Shown: positions 47,147 to 58,263, counted from the first letter of the stretch. The stretch is DNA of 64,000 nt from Gluconacetobacter asukensis (GCF_014174375.1 NZ_JABEQE010000012.1:1-64000); one strand, 5' to 3'. The notes: generated from the sequence alone by a model not told the origin. Translations and numbers: made by a program.

Positions 47147-49564
47147 CTATCCTGCCCTCAGCGAGGAAGCCGGCGGATCGGCCGCCGCCTTGGCGGATTG
47201 TCCAATCACGGTCAGCAGCGCGATCAGCGCCGCGCCGCCCGCCGCAATCACGAACGGCCACGGTGTCAGCGCAATCCGCTGATCGAACCCCGACAGCCAC
47301 CGGCTCATGAACACCCACGCGACCGGCCACGCGATCAGGTTCGCGATCAGCACGGGCCGGAGAAACTGACCGGCCAGCAGGGCCAGGACCTGGCGACGAT
47401 CCGCCCCCAGCACCTTGCGCACCCCGATCTCATGCCGGCGGCGCGACACGTTGAACGACGACAGGCCGAACAGCCCCAGGCATGCAATACCGATTGCAAC
47501 AGCGGAGCCAATGCCGAACAGCGCACCATAATTCTGGTCGCTGCGAAAATCGTCGGCAAAAATATCGCTTACACCCTGGGCCGAGAACGGAATATCCGGC
47601 GCGATACTCGCCCAGGCCGACCGCAGACGCGCCATTTCCTCAGCCTGCGACGCCCCCTCATAACGGATGATCGCGCCTGCCTCGTCAAACGATCCCGAGC
47701 GGCCGTAATACAGCAATGGACGCATCGGCTCGTGCGCGCCGCCGAACCGGATGTCGTCGATCACCCCGATGATGCGATAGGTTTGCGCGACACCATCTTC
47801 CCGCAATTCATGCCCCACCGCCGCCTCCGGCGACGCAAAGCCGAACCGTTCCGCCGTCAGGCGCGAAATGACGATGCTGGTACCCGCCACCTCCTTCTCC
47901 CGGGCGACGTGATAATCATTACCCTGATGCGCGTCGAACAGGCGTCCCGCGACCAGCCTCGCCCCGATCGCCTCGAAATATCCGGGCGTGGCATAGCCCC
48001 ACCAGACGGAGATCAGACTATCGCCACCCGGAGGGCGAAAATTGTCGCTGTCGATGGTATGGTGAGGATACATGTCCGATCGCGTGGCGATCCGTACCCC
48101 CGGCACCTCGCCCAGCCGGCGCACAATCTCATCCTGCCGCGCCGCCAGGCTGGAGTTCGCCAGCGCATCGATGACGATCACGCCCTCCTTGCTGATTCCG
48201 CGATCGAGCACGCGAACGAACGCCGCCTGATCGGTCATCACGATCGTGCAGACCGCCAGCACGATGGCAAAACCGAATTGCAGCACCACAAGCACGCTGC
48301 GCAGCGCACTCTCGATCCGCCCGCCCGCCGGCATCCGGCTCGCCGCCAGCACAGAAGCCGGACGGAACGACGACAGGACCAGCGCGGGATAGATCCCGGC
48401 AACGATCCCCACCACCAGCACGACCAGCACCGACACCGGCAGCACGAAGCCCCAGTCGAAGGCGACATTCCATCCGCCCAGCATGTTGACCCACCGCAGC
48501 GAGAGTTCCGTCAGCGCCAGCCCGACCAGCACCGACACCCCGACCAGCATGATCGCATCGCCCATGAAGCGCACGATCAGCGCCGGACGGGTCGCCCCCA
48601 GCACCTTGCGCATCGCAACCTCACGCGCCCGCAGCCCCGATCGCGCGGTGGCGAGATTGACGTAATTCACGATCGCGGTCGCCAGCGCCGCCAACCCGAC
48701 CAGCCCGAGGATATCGATCAGCCGGCGGCTGGCCCCTCCCTCGCCGATCGACGCATTATGGAAATGCACCGCGCGCAGCGGCACCAGCATCAACCCGCCA
48801 TCGCCATATGTAAAACGGATCAGGCTCTCCTTCCAGTTTCCCGGATGCCGATACGGAAATCCGCGCAATCCGGCGACGATGCGCGGCACGGCCCGGGCAT
48901 CGTCAATCCTTACCCACACATGCCCCCACAGGCTCCCCCAGTTGCGAAATGGCCATTTATCCATCCAGGAACTGGGAAAAACGGTGATGATCCTGAAGTC
49001 GCCGGTGGAATTGGGCGGCGGGTCGGCCACAATGGCCGACACCACATTATCGTCACCGCTATTGTCGATCCGCAGCCGGCGGCCGACCGCATGGACGGTG
49101 CCGAAATACTTCCGCGCCATCGTGGCCGACAGCACCACCTTGCCGGGTCCATCGAGCGCCGTCGCCTTGTTTCCTTCCAGAAGGGGCAGGTCGAAGACGG
49201 AGAAAAAATTCCGGTCGGTCAGTGTTACCACGTCGCGTCCCAGCACCTCTCCGGCCCGTACGGGCACCGGATTTTCGAAAACGCGAACCGCCTGGCTGAT
49301 TTCGGGAAAATCCTGCTCCATGAAAGGAACGGGCACGAAACTGATATAACTCGATTGATAGGGCGCCCGCCCGGCCGGGCGAAAATCATCATCGACCTGA
49401 TAGATATGCGACGCACCGGGCAGGTAGCTGTCATACCCGTATTCGTACCGCACGATCAGCATCATCATCAGGAAGACGGCAACCCCCAGCCCCAGCCCAA
49501 GCAGGTTGATCGCACCATAAGGCCCATGCCGGGGCAGGATTCTGAAACCGGACGCAAACATCAT
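47147..49564 (-). CDS. Large FtsX/MacB-type ABC transporter permease (copy 1)
   Basis: Protein of about 805 aa from ATG 49564, with GGGAGG upstream (an ATG seven codons earlier has no ribosome site). One N-terminal membrane segment (INLLGLGLGVAVFLMMMLIVRYEYGYDSYLP) precedes a MacB-type periplasmic domain, FtsX membrane segments with LATARSGLRAREVAMRKVLGA, a second periplasmic domain and C-terminal FtsX segments with ASFNVSRRRHEIGVRKVLGADRRQVL (read as FNVSRRRHEIGVRKVLGA). This two-halved layout is typical of macrolide- or peptide-exporter-like permeases. It is one of three paralogues. It is less similar to copies 2 and 3 than those are to each other. Confidence 0.9.
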   Translation of the reverse strand: MMFASGFRILPRHGPYGAINLLGLGLGVAVFLMMMLIVRYEYGYDSYLPGASHIYQVDDDFRPAGRAPYQSSYISFVPVPFMEQDFPEISQAVRVFENPVPVRAGEVLGRDVVTLTDRNFFSVFDLPLLEGNKATALDGPGKVVLSATMARKYFGTVHAVGRRLRIDNSGDDNVVSAIVADPPPNSTGDFRIITVFPSSWMDKWPFRNWGSLWGHVWVRIDDARAVPRIVAGLRGFPYRHPGNWKESLIRFTYGDGGLMLVPLRAVHFHNASIGEGGASRRLIDILGLVGLAALATAIVNYVNLATARSGLRAREVAMRKVLGATRPALIVRFMGDAIMLVGVSVLVGLALTELSLRWVNMLGGWNVAFDWGFVLPVSVLVVLVVGIVAGIYPALVLSSFRPASVLAASRMPAGGRIESALRSVLVVLQFGFAIVLAVCTIVMTDQAAFVRVLDRGISKEGVIVIDALANSSLAARQDEIVRRLGEVPGVRIATRSDMYPHHTIDSDNFRPPGGDSLISVWWGYATPGYFEAIGARLVAGRLFDAHQGNDYHVAREKEVAGTSIVISRLTAERFGFASPEAAVGHELREDGVAQTYRIIGVIDDIRFGGAHEPMRPLLYYGRSGSFDEAGAIIRYEGASQAEEMARLRSAWASIAPDIPFSAQGVSDIFADDFRSDQNYGALFGIGSAVAIGIACLGLFGLSSFNVSRRRHEIGVRKVLGADRRQVLALLAGQFLRPVLIANLIAWPVAWVFMSRWLSGFDQRIALTPWPFVIAAGGAALIALLTVIGQSAKAAADPPASSLRAG

Positions 49565-49587
49565 TCGCCCTCCCGTATCTGCCATCT

Positions 49588-51054
49588 CTACCAGCCCGCC
49601 CGGTCAAGGGCGGCAATCGGCGTCTGCAGCGGCTCCCACCCTCTGGTCCGCGCGCGATGCAACGCGGCCTCGCTGTCATAATGCTGGGTGCCCGGCAGCA
49701 AATCGCGGGCCTGCAACCGCCCGATCGAGGCCAGCAGCTTCGCTTCCGCGACGATCGTGTCATGGCGGCTGCCCGCCAGATCCACCTGAGCGGCGCGCAA
49801 ATTCTGGTCGGCATACAGCACGTCGGTGGTGCTGCGCAGCCCATAGCCATATTCGACCTGATAACCCTTCAGCGTCGTCTCGCCCGATTGCACTTCCGCC
49901 AGGCTGGCCTGGATCGCCTGCTGGCCGTTCTCGACCGCCCGCCAGTTGGTCACCACGTCCTGCAACGCCGCCCGCCGGGCCTGCTCCAGATTCTGCCGGG
50001 CCTGCTCGTCCTTGTCGCGCGCCTGCCGGATCTGCGAATTATACAGGTCACCATTATAAAGCGGCTGCACCAGCGACACGGTGCCGCTGACCTGTTCCGA
50101 ATATTCATGCCCCCGAAACGGCGCCGCCGGCCCCACGGTGCCAAACAGCCCCTGCACCTGAATCTGCGGCCCCCATTGCGACCGCGCGGTATCGATATCG
50201 GCCTCGGTGGCCGATTTCATCTCGCGCGTCTGCGCCAGTTGGGGATTGGCCGCAATCGCCTGCCGCACAGCCTGCTCGATCGAGGGCGGCAGGCCCGGCA
50301 ACCCGTCCGGCATGGTCAGTTGCGCCGGCATGACACCGATGACGGCCCGGAAATTCGCCTCCGACGCCGCCAGCGTCGCCCGCGCCTGCGTCAAGGCCAC
50401 CTCGGCCGAACGGCGGCGCGTCTCGGCCTGCTCCACATCGGTGCGCGTCACCTGCTCGCCCGGCGCGCCGCCCAGAGTGTAGCGCGAGGTGATCAGCCGC
50501 ACCTGCCGCACCAGCATCTCCAGATCGGCCACGCGCACATCCAGCACGTATCGGTCGCGCAGCACATCCATGTAGGCGCTGATGGCACTGGTGAAGACCT
50601 GCGATTCGGTCAGCCGCACCGCCTGCCCCTCGGCCCGCGACCGCGCATCCGCCGCCCGCACCTGGTTGGCGACATGGCCGAACGAATACAGCGTCTGCTT
50701 GGCCGAGACATATCCTTCCGCATAATTCGACGTGAAGGTCCCCAGCGCAAAGGCGCTGGTATAGGGCCCCTGCTGGTAGTTCGCATCCATGTTGACCGAC
50801 ACGGTCGGCCGCCAGCCACTGCGCGCCTGCGCCGAATTCTCGGTCACGGCCCGCTGGTTCGCCTGCTCGCCCAGCAATGTCGGATTGCCGCGATAGGCCA
50901 GCGCCAGCGATTCCTGAAGCGTCTGCGCGGCGGCGGGCGACACGGCGGCAAGCGAAAGCCCAAACGCCGCTGAAAGCCTGGCCGAAAACGCGCGTCGGAT
51001 GACCGCCCGCGCATATTTTCGGTCAGGTTCTGAAAGAATACGCACGGCGATCAC
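49588..51054 (-). CDS. TolC-family outer membrane factor
   Basis: Protein of 488 aa, read from GTG 51054, whose first bases overlap the stop of permease copy 2 (GTGA). A signal peptide (FGLSLAAVSPAAA) is followed by two OEP repeats with TLQESLALAYRGNPTLLGEQANQRAVTEN at the start and VLYADQNLRAAQVDLA near the end. TolC-family proteins form trimeric channels that export substrates past the outer membrane. It is translationally coupled to the permeases, so it is part of this export machine. Confidence 0.94.
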   Translation of the reverse strand: MIAVRILSEPDRKYARAVIRRAFSARLSAAFGLSLAAVSPAAAQTLQESLALAYRGNPTLLGEQANQRAVTENSAQARSGWRPTVSVNMDANYQQGPYTSAFALGTFTSNYAEGYVSAKQTLYSFGHVANQVRAADARSRAEGQAVRLTESQVFTSAISAYMDVLRDRYVLDVRVADLEMLVRQVRLITSRYTLGGAPGEQVTRTDVEQAETRRRSAEVALTQARATLAASEANFRAVIGVMPAQLTMPDGLPGLPPSIEQAVRQAIAANPQLAQTREMKSATEADIDTARSQWGPQIQVQGLFGTVGPAAPFRGHEYSEQVSGTVSLVQPLYNGDLYNSQIRQARDKDEQARQNLEQARRAALQDVVTNWRAVENGQQAIQASLAEVQSGETTLKGYQVEYGYGLRSTTDVLYADQNLRAAQVDLAGSRHDTIVAEAKLLASIGRLQARDLLPGTQHYDSEAALHRARTRGWEPLQTPIAALDRAGW

Positions 51055-53513
51055 TCCGCCCGCAAGGCCCGCGCCGGCTCGGCACGCGCAAGATGAAAGG
51101 TCTGTCCAAGGACGGTGAGAATGGCGATGGCGACGGCGCCAGCCACCGCGATCAGGAAATGCGCCGGCGTCAGCGCGATACGCTCGTCGAACCCCGCCAG
51201 CCAGCGCCGCATGACGACCCAGGCAATGGGACAGGCCAACAGGCAGGCCACCACCACGGGCCGGAGAAAGTCCCCCAGCAGCAGCGTCACGATCTGGCGT
51301 CCGGTCGCGCCCAGCGTCTTGCGAATACCGATCTCATGCACCCGCCGCGCGGCCGCGAAGGCCGCAAGCCCATACAGCCCCATGCAGGCAATCAGCAGCG
51401 CCGCCACGGCACCCAGCGTAAAGATCCGCCCGCGCCGCTCATCGCCGCTGTAATAAGCCGCCATCCGCGCATCGACGGCCGAAAAATCGCTGGCAACGTC
51501 GGGCAGAACCCCCGCCCAGGCCCGGTTCAGCCGCCGCGCCATGTCGGACTCCACCACACCTTGAAACCGAACGGCCGGTATAGGATCGACGAAAGGCCGT
51601 TTCGAGAGCGTGTCGAAGAATATGATTTCCGGATAGATGGCCTGCCGGGGTGATTCGAAGCGCACATCGTCGATCACGCCGATGATCCGGGCCGTAATCC
51701 CACCGGTCCCGATAACCTTGCCAAGCGCCTCAGCCGGCGAAGCAAAACCGAACCGGGATACAGCACTCGCATTGAGAACGGCGCCGGCCGTGCGGGTCCG
51801 CGTTTCATCGCGCGCCGGCATGTCATCCAGCCCACGGGCTGTGTCGAACCAACGCCCCGCCAGCAGGCGCGGCCTATACACCTCGAAATAGCTGGTGCTC
51901 ACGATGTCCTGTAGCAGATGCACATGCACCGGCCCGGACGGCCCGTCATATGTATAGGTCGAACGGGTCTTGTTATCCGGGCTCGGCGCCAGTTCGCCGA
52001 AGCCCGCCGCCACGACGCCGGGCACCGCACGCAACGCATCCAGCATCCTGCGCTGGGCGGCAAGGTCATTGCCCGGCATCGCCGACCCGATCAACAACCC
52101 GGAACGCACATAGCCGGGGTCGGCCGTGCGCATGAAGTCCGTCTGATGGTTGATCACCAGCATGCAGATAACGATCGTGACCGCGATACCGAACTGCCCC
52201 GTCACCAGCGCGTCGCGCAGCCGCGCAGCCCCTCGTCCGCCAGACGGCATCCGTGCGGCAGCCAGCACGGCAGCCGGCCGATAACCGGACAACACCATGG
52301 AAGGATAAACCCCGCTTGCAAACCCGCAGGCGACGACGATCAGCGGCAGCAGAACGCCGACCAGCCCATAGCGGACGACAAGCGCCTCCCCCGTCAGGCT
52401 CGCCACCTCGGGCACCAGGATTTCGCACAAGGCAAGACCAAGCACGCCGGCAATGACGGCCACCAGCATCGCCTCACCCATGAACTGGACGAACAACACC
52501 TTCCGCGAGGCGCCAAGCGTCTTGCGGATCGCCACCTCGCGGGCACGGAGCCCGGCCCGCGCCGTGGCAAGATTGATCGCATTGGCACAAGCCAGCGCCA
52601 GCGCCAGCAGCCCCATCAGTCCGATACTGTTGATGACGGTACGGTCCACCCCGTCATCGGCATACAGAACATGGAAATCACGGAACCGCGCCCCCCGCAA
52701 CGGCGCCAGCGAGAGCCCGAACACCTTCTCAGGATGCATGCCCAGCGCATTGGCGTCGCTATCCGCTCCTGCGGCATGACGGATGACGAAATCACGCATC
52801 CGCGCATTCACGGAAACGATGTCGCCCGGCCGGCGCAGTTTCAGATAAAGCCTGCCGCAATCACTCCCCCAGGCAACAAAACAGGACCGGGTCAGATCCG
52901 ACGACGCAAATGGGGCCAGCATCTCGATGTCGGAGAGAAAATCCGGCGTCGTCTTTCTCGCCAGCACGCCCGTAACCGTATGGTTCACCGTAACCCCGTC
53001 GCGATTGACCGGCACCGTGCGTCCCATCACGTCCGTCGTGCCGAACAGCCGGATCGCGGCCCGCTCCGAAAGCACCAGCCCGTCGGGTCGCGCAAGCGCC
53101 TCATCTGGCGCCCCATGCAGCAGTTTCAGCCCGAAGACACGAAAGAAGGACGGATCGGTCAGGCCGGAAACGAACGCGGTAAAATTCCCCTCCCGCACCG
53201 TGCTCAACCCGGTATTCTCCAATCGGGCGGCCGTCTCGATTTCCGGAAAATCTTCGCGCAGAAAAGACAGGGCATGGAAGGTGCTGCCTGCATATTCCCC
53301 CGGCGCGGTGCCAGGCAGCGACCAGCGCGTGTCCACCCGCACCAGCCTGTCCACGTCCGGCAACGCGGCGTTGAAGCCATATTCGTAGCGCACCAGCAGC
53401 GCCAGCGTCAGGAACACGCCGATCCCCAGCGCCAGCCCGAACACATTGAGCCCGACATAGAGCGGATGCCGCCGAATCTGGCGCACAACGCTTTTCAGGA
53501 TGGTAGCAAGCAC
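51051..53513 (-). CDS. Large FtsX/MacB-type ABC transporter permease (copy 2)
   Basis: Protein of 820 aa from GTG 53513, with GGGGAGG 7 bases upstream. It has the same two-halved layout as its neighbours: GLNVFGLALGIGVFLTLALLVRYEYGFNAALPDVDRL, a periplasmic domain, LATARAGLREVAIRKTLGA-type FtsX segments, a second domain and RRVHEIGIRKTLGATGRQI. It is closely similar to copy 3 throughout. The two may form a heterodimer with one ATPase pair (inference). Confidence 0.9.
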   Translation of the reverse strand: MLATILKSVVRQIRRHPLYVGLNVFGLALGIGVFLTLALLVRYEYGFNAALPDVDRLVRVDTRWSLPGTAPGEYAGSTFHALSFLREDFPEIETAARLENTGLSTVREGNFTAFVSGLTDPSFFRVFGLKLLHGAPDEALARPDGLVLSERAAIRLFGTTDVMGRTVPVNRDGVTVNHTVTGVLARKTTPDFLSDIEMLAPFASSDLTRSCFVAWGSDCGRLYLKLRRPGDIVSVNARMRDFVIRHAAGADSDANALGMHPEKVFGLSLAPLRGARFRDFHVLYADDGVDRTVINSIGLMGLLALALACANAINLATARAGLRAREVAIRKTLGASRKVLFVQFMGEAMLVAVIAGVLGLALCEILVPEVASLTGEALVVRYGLVGVLLPLIVVACGFASGVYPSMVLSGYRPAAVLAAARMPSGGRGAARLRDALVTGQFGIAVTIVICMLVINHQTDFMRTADPGYVRSGLLIGSAMPGNDLAAQRRMLDALRAVPGVVAAGFGELAPSPDNKTRSTYTYDGPSGPVHVHLLQDIVSTSYFEVYRPRLLAGRWFDTARGLDDMPARDETRTRTAGAVLNASAVSRFGFASPAEALGKVIGTGGITARIIGVIDDVRFESPRQAIYPEIIFFDTLSKRPFVDPIPAVRFQGVVESDMARRLNRAWAGVLPDVASDFSAVDARMAAYYSGDERRGRIFTLGAVAALLIACMGLYGLAAFAAARRVHEIGIRKTLGATGRQIVTLLLGDFLRPVVVACLLACPIAWVVMRRWLAGFDERIALTPAHFLIAVAGAVAIAILTVLGQTFHLARAEPARALRAE

Positions 53514-53607
53514 GCGATGCCTCCCCAGGCCGCCACAGGGCGAAAGGCCACCCTCCCCGCCAGGGCGGGAAGCACGACCGGAATGAAAACGGATGCCGTC
53601 ATGTCGC

Positions 53608-56079
53608 CTACTGCGCCCGCAGCGCCCGCGCCGGCTCGGCACGCGCGACACGCACCGTCTGCCCCAGCACCGTCAGCGCCGCGATCAGCAGCGCCGCCGC
53701 GACCGCGACCAGGAAATGCAGCGGGCTCAGCGGCACGCGCTGTTCGAACCCCGACAGCCAGCCCCGCATCACGACCCACGCCACCGGGCAGGCCAGCACG
53801 CAGGCCAGCGCCACCGGCCGCAGGAAATCGCGCAGCAGCAGAATGGTGATCTGCCCGCCGGAAGCCCCCAGCGTCTTGCGGATACCGATCTCATGCACCC
53901 GCCGGATCGCAGAGAACGCCGCCAGGCTGTACAGCCCCATGCAGGCGATCAGCAGCGCCACCACCGCGCCGACAGTAAAGATATGCCCCCGTCGCTCGTC
54001 GCCCACGAACAGTTCGGCCATCCGCTCGTCGGCCGGCTGGAAATTGCTGGCCAGCTCCGGCCGGACGGAGGCCCAGGCCCGGTCGAGGCGCCGCGCCATC
54101 TCCGCCCGCGCCACACCCTGAAAGCGCACGGCCGGAATAGGATCGACGAACGGCACCCGGGCCAACGTGTCGAAGAAGATGATCTCCGGCGCCACCTCCT
54201 CCCGTGGCGAGACGAAGCGCATGTCGTCCATCACGCCGATGATCCGCGCTCTCAGCCCATCCGCCGTAAGGACCTGGCCAATCGCCTGCCGGGGCGTGGC
54301 GAAGCCCAATGTCGTCGTCGCCTTGACATTGACGACGACATTGAAACTGCCTTTGCTCTTCAGAAGATCGTCGGCATCCGGCCCCTCGTCCTGCCCGCGT
54401 TCCGGGTCGAACCAGCGCCCCGCCAGCAGGCGTGGACGATAGACCTCGAAATAACCGGGCCCCACCCGGTCGAACAGCATCTGGATCGAAACCTGGCCGT
54501 TCGGCCCGGCATATTTATAATCCGAGCGCGACATCGCATGGGGCGCGGGCTCCAGTTCGCCAAACCCGACGGCGGAGACACCCGGCACCGCCCGCAGGGT
54601 ATCGAGCATCCTGCGCTCCTGCTCCAGGTCGCCGCCGAGCACCTGCTGGCCGATCAGCAGGCCGGATTTGCTGTATCCCCGGTCGGCATCGCGCATGAAC
54701 GCGGTCTGCCGGTCGATCACCAGCGTGCAGATGACGATGGCGATCGCGATCGCGAACTGCCCCGCGACCAGCGCATTACGCAGCCGCGCGGCACCCCGCC
54801 CGCCCGAGGGCATGCGCGCCGCCGCCAGCACGGCCGCCGGCCGATAGCCGGACAGGATCGTGGCCGGATGAAACCCGCTGGCCAGGCCGGCCACCACGAC
54901 CACCACCGGCAGCACCGCCAGCACGAACCCGTATGAAACCGTCACCCCTTCCCCGGTCAGGCTCGCGATCTCGGGCGTCAGGATCTCGCACAGCACCAGG
55001 CCGACAATCCCCGCGACGGCGGTGACGACCAGCGCCTCGCCCATGAACTGGACGAACAGCACCCGGCGCGTGGCACCCAGCGTCTTCCGCACCGCGACCT
55101 CCCGCGCCCGCAGCCCGGCCCGCGCGGTGGCCAGATTGACCGTATTGGCACACGCCAGCACCAGCGCCAGGAATCCGATCAGCCCGATCGCGTTGACCAC
55201 ATTGCGGTCCACGCCGTCATCGCTATCCACCACGCCCACATCGTAAAAATTCAGGCGACGCAGCGGCACCAGCCGCATTTCATAGATCTTCTCCGGATGC
55301 GGGCCGATGGCGACACGATCGTCATCGGCGCCCGAGGCATGGCGGATGACGAAATCACGCAGCCGCGCGCGCATGGCACCGATATCCTCCGGCGTCCTCA
55401 GACGCAGGACGATCGCGCCGCACGCCGATCCCCAATACAGAAAGCACGATCGCGTCCGCGCTTCCTCGCCGGGAATGGGCACGATCATCTCGGCACGGGC
55501 AAGAAGATTCGGTCCATGAATGGGCGCCATGACACCGGTCACGACATGAACCGACCGCACGCCCGCTTTGTTGAGTTCAACGCGCCGGCCCAGGATATCG
55601 CGCGTCCCGAATGCCTTCATCGCGGCCGCTTCCGACAGCACCAGCCCGTCCGGCCGCGACAGCGCATCGTCCACCACCCCGCGCGACAAAGCGATTCCAA
55701 AGACACGAAAGAACGACGGATCCGTTTCATAACCGTCGAATTTCGTAAAGGCGCCACCCTGCTCGGTACGGAATGCCGACGGCAGAAGCCGCGCGGCATC
55801 CTCGATTTCCGGAAAATCCTGGCGTAGAAACGGCAGGGCGAGAAAACTGATATCCGCTTCCTCCATCGGCGCGATCCCGGCCAGCGTCCAATGTTCGTCC
55901 ACCCGCACCAGCCGTTCGACACCCGGCAGCCCGGCATTGAAGCTGGATTCATACCGCACCAGCAACGCCAGGCTCAGGAACACGCCGATCCCCAGCGCCA
56001 GACCCAGAAGGTCGAGCCCGACATAGACCGGATGGCGCCGCGCCTGCCGCAGGGCACCGCGCAGGATGGTCGTCAGCAT
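53608..56079 (-). CDS. Large FtsX/MacB-type ABC transporter permease (copy 3)
   Basis: Protein of 823 aa starting 12 bp after the ATPase stop. N-terminal segment GLDLLGLALGIGVFLSLALLVRYESSFNAGLPGVERL, FtsX segments with LATARAGLRAREVAVRKTLGATRRVL and the C-terminal RRVHEIGIRKTLGASGGQI mark the MacB/FtsX class. The ESGGR-like SGYRPAAVLAAARMPSGGRG run is shared with copy 2. Tandem duplication is the likely origin of the three genes. Confidence 0.9.
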   Translation of the reverse strand: MLTTILRGALRQARRHPVYVGLDLLGLALGIGVFLSLALLVRYESSFNAGLPGVERLVRVDEHWTLAGIAPMEEADISFLALPFLRQDFPEIEDAARLLPSAFRTEQGGAFTKFDGYETDPSFFRVFGIALSRGVVDDALSRPDGLVLSEAAAMKAFGTRDILGRRVELNKAGVRSVHVVTGVMAPIHGPNLLARAEMIVPIPGEEARTRSCFLYWGSACGAIVLRLRTPEDIGAMRARLRDFVIRHASGADDDRVAIGPHPEKIYEMRLVPLRRLNFYDVGVVDSDDGVDRNVVNAIGLIGFLALVLACANTVNLATARAGLRAREVAVRKTLGATRRVLFVQFMGEALVVTAVAGIVGLVLCEILTPEIASLTGEGVTVSYGFVLAVLPVVVVVAGLASGFHPATILSGYRPAAVLAAARMPSGGRGAARLRNALVAGQFAIAIAIVICTLVIDRQTAFMRDADRGYSKSGLLIGQQVLGGDLEQERRMLDTLRAVPGVSAVGFGELEPAPHAMSRSDYKYAGPNGQVSIQMLFDRVGPGYFEVYRPRLLAGRWFDPERGQDEGPDADDLLKSKGSFNVVVNVKATTTLGFATPRQAIGQVLTADGLRARIIGVMDDMRFVSPREEVAPEIIFFDTLARVPFVDPIPAVRFQGVARAEMARRLDRAWASVRPELASNFQPADERMAELFVGDERRGHIFTVGAVVALLIACMGLYSLAAFSAIRRVHEIGIRKTLGASGGQITILLLRDFLRPVALACVLACPVAWVVMRGWLSGFEQRVPLSPLHFLVAVAAALLIAALTVLGQTVRVARAEPARALRAQ

Positions 56080-56091
56080 CGCCGCCGCTCC

Positions 56092-56775
<684 letters not shown>

Positions 56776-56809
56776 GTCCGTTGCATTCCGTTCGTTCTGT
56801 GGTCGTGGT

Positions 56810-58132
56810 TCAGTGGATCGAGAGATGATTGAAATTCTTGTAGGAATTATATGACGAGACGACCACGCGATCCCCCGCGTGCAGCCCGCCCGTAATTTCG
56901 ACCTGCTCCGGATTGCGCCGCCCGGACGTGATCGCCGCCCGGTCGGCACCATGCCCGTCCGGCGTCATGACGAAGGCCGCCGCCCCGCCGCCGGCTTCCA
57001 GCCACGCGCCGTTGGACAGAACCAGCGCCGGATGCGTCTCGCCCAGCGTGATCCGCACATCCACGCTCTCGCCCCGGCGCAGCCCGGCGGGCATCGCCCC
57101 GTCAAAGGTCAGTTCGGCGCGGAACTGCCCGTTGGTCACCTGCGGATGCACGCGCGCCACCGTCATCGCGACCTTCGCATCCCCCATTTCGGCATCCGCC
57201 CGCTGCCCGACCGAGACCCGGCCGAGATAGAATTCGTCGATATCGGCATCCAGCCGATACTGGCCCTCGCTGTCGATCTGCCCGATCCGGTCGCCCGCCT
57301 TCAGCGACTGCCCCGGCTGAAGGTCGAAATTCGTCAGCCGCCCCGCCACCGGCGCGCGCAGCACCAGCGCGTTCAGACTGTCCTCCACCACTTCCAGATT
57401 GCTGCGCAGCCGCTGCGCCTCACGGTCGATTTCGTCGCTCTGCCGCGCCGCCACCGCCAGATCCTGCGCCCGCGCCGCATCCAGCCGGGCCACGCGACTG
57501 GCATCATACTCCGCCTCGTCGCGATAGCTTTGCAGATTGGCGTCGGATTCGAACCCCTGCCCGTGGAGCTGTTCGTGAATCTCCAGTTCCCGCCGCGCCT
57601 TCAGCAGATTGTAGCGCGCCTCGCCAAGCTGGCTTTCCTCGCTGGTCCGCGTCTGCTGCAACGCCAGCCGCTGCGCGCTGACCGCGCCCAACTGGCTGGC
57701 AATCTGCGCCTCGCGCGACGTGACATCCAGTTGAAGCTGCGGGTTGGTCAGCCGCGCGAGAATATCGCCCTTTGCCACCAACGCGCCGTCACGGGCCACA
57801 ACCTCCGACACCTCGCCGCCCTGCACCGCCCCGACATAGGTCACATGCAGCGGCGCCACGCTGGCCCGAACCGGCAGATAATCCAGAAACGGCGCCGAGC
57901 GGACAGTCTCGATCGTCAACTGGTCATTGCGGACCGACAGCGTGCCCGACGCCGGCACTATCCGCCACACGACCACGCCAGCCATCACCATTGCGGCCGC
58001 GACACCCCAGCGCCTCGCGCGCCGCATCAGCACATGATGGCGCGAACGGCGCACCGCCCGATCCATCCCCCCACCCGGGATCGGACGTGTTGGCGACGCC
58101 ACCGCGCCGGGGGATGAAATCGGTCGGTCCAT
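56810..58132 (-). CDS. Periplasmic adaptor (membrane fusion) protein, HlyD/MacA type
   Basis: Protein of 440 aa with GAGGGAA 8 bases before ATG 58132. A single membrane segment (about 42-60) follows a basic N-terminus. A biotinyl-lipoyl half (VSEVVARDGALVAKGDILARL), a long coiled coil (about 125-230), a second lipoyl half (LRAPVAGRLTNFDLQPGQSLKAGDRIG) and beta-barrel parts follow. It would link the inner-membrane permeases to the TolC-like channel. It is the first gene of the leftward operon. Confidence 0.93.
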   Translation of the reverse strand: MDRPISSPGAVASPTRPIPGGGMDRAVRRSRHHVLMRRARRWGVAAAMVMAGVVVWRIVPASGTLSVRNDQLTIETVRSAPFLDYLPVRASVAPLHVTYVGAVQGGEVSEVVARDGALVAKGDILARLTNPQLQLDVTSREAQIASQLGAVSAQRLALQQTRTSEESQLGEARYNLLKARRELEIHEQLHGQGFESDANLQSYRDEAEYDASRVARLDAARAQDLAVAARQSDEIDREAQRLRSNLEVVEDSLNALVLRAPVAGRLTNFDLQPGQSLKAGDRIGQIDSEGQYRLDADIDEFYLGRVSVGQRADAEMGDAKVAMTVARVHPQVTNGQFRAELTFDGAMPAGLRRGESVDVRITLGETHPALVLSNGAWLEAGGGAAAFVMTPDGHGADRAAITSGRRNPEQVEITGGLHAGDRVVVSSYNSYKNFNHLSIH

Positions 58133-58227
58133 GCTCTGTTTCCCTCGTTCGCAAACAGTGTATGGTACCCGAACGGATTTTTATCCCATTGTAAGAAAAC
58201 GATGTTTTCCGCATCACCGCCTCACCC

Positions 58228-58243
58228 TGTCCGCCAGCGGACA
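58228..58243. promoter_or_regulatory. Palindromic operator 1
   Basis: TGTCCG-CCAG-CGGACA is a perfect 6-bp inverted repeat with a 4-base spacer. It lies 85-98 bp upstream of both gene starts. It is one of two copies whose centres are 19 bp apart, roughly two helical turns. The NtrC-like regulator encoded beside it, with a Fis-type helix-turn-helix, is the likely binder. Confidence 0.6.
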
Positions 58244-58245
58244 AA

Positions 58246-58263
58246 CTGTCCGAAACCGGACAG
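58246..58263. promoter_or_regulatory. Palindromic operator 2
   Basis: CTGTCCG-AAAC-CGGACAG is a perfect 7-bp inverted repeat with a 4-base spacer. It shares the TGTCCG-N4-CGGACA core with operator 1. Confidence 0.6.

Noticed and set aside
46979-49681. 900-codon open frame opposite permease copy 1
   Set aside because: Composition of a shadow frame (His, Arg, Gln, Pro), no membrane segments or motifs.
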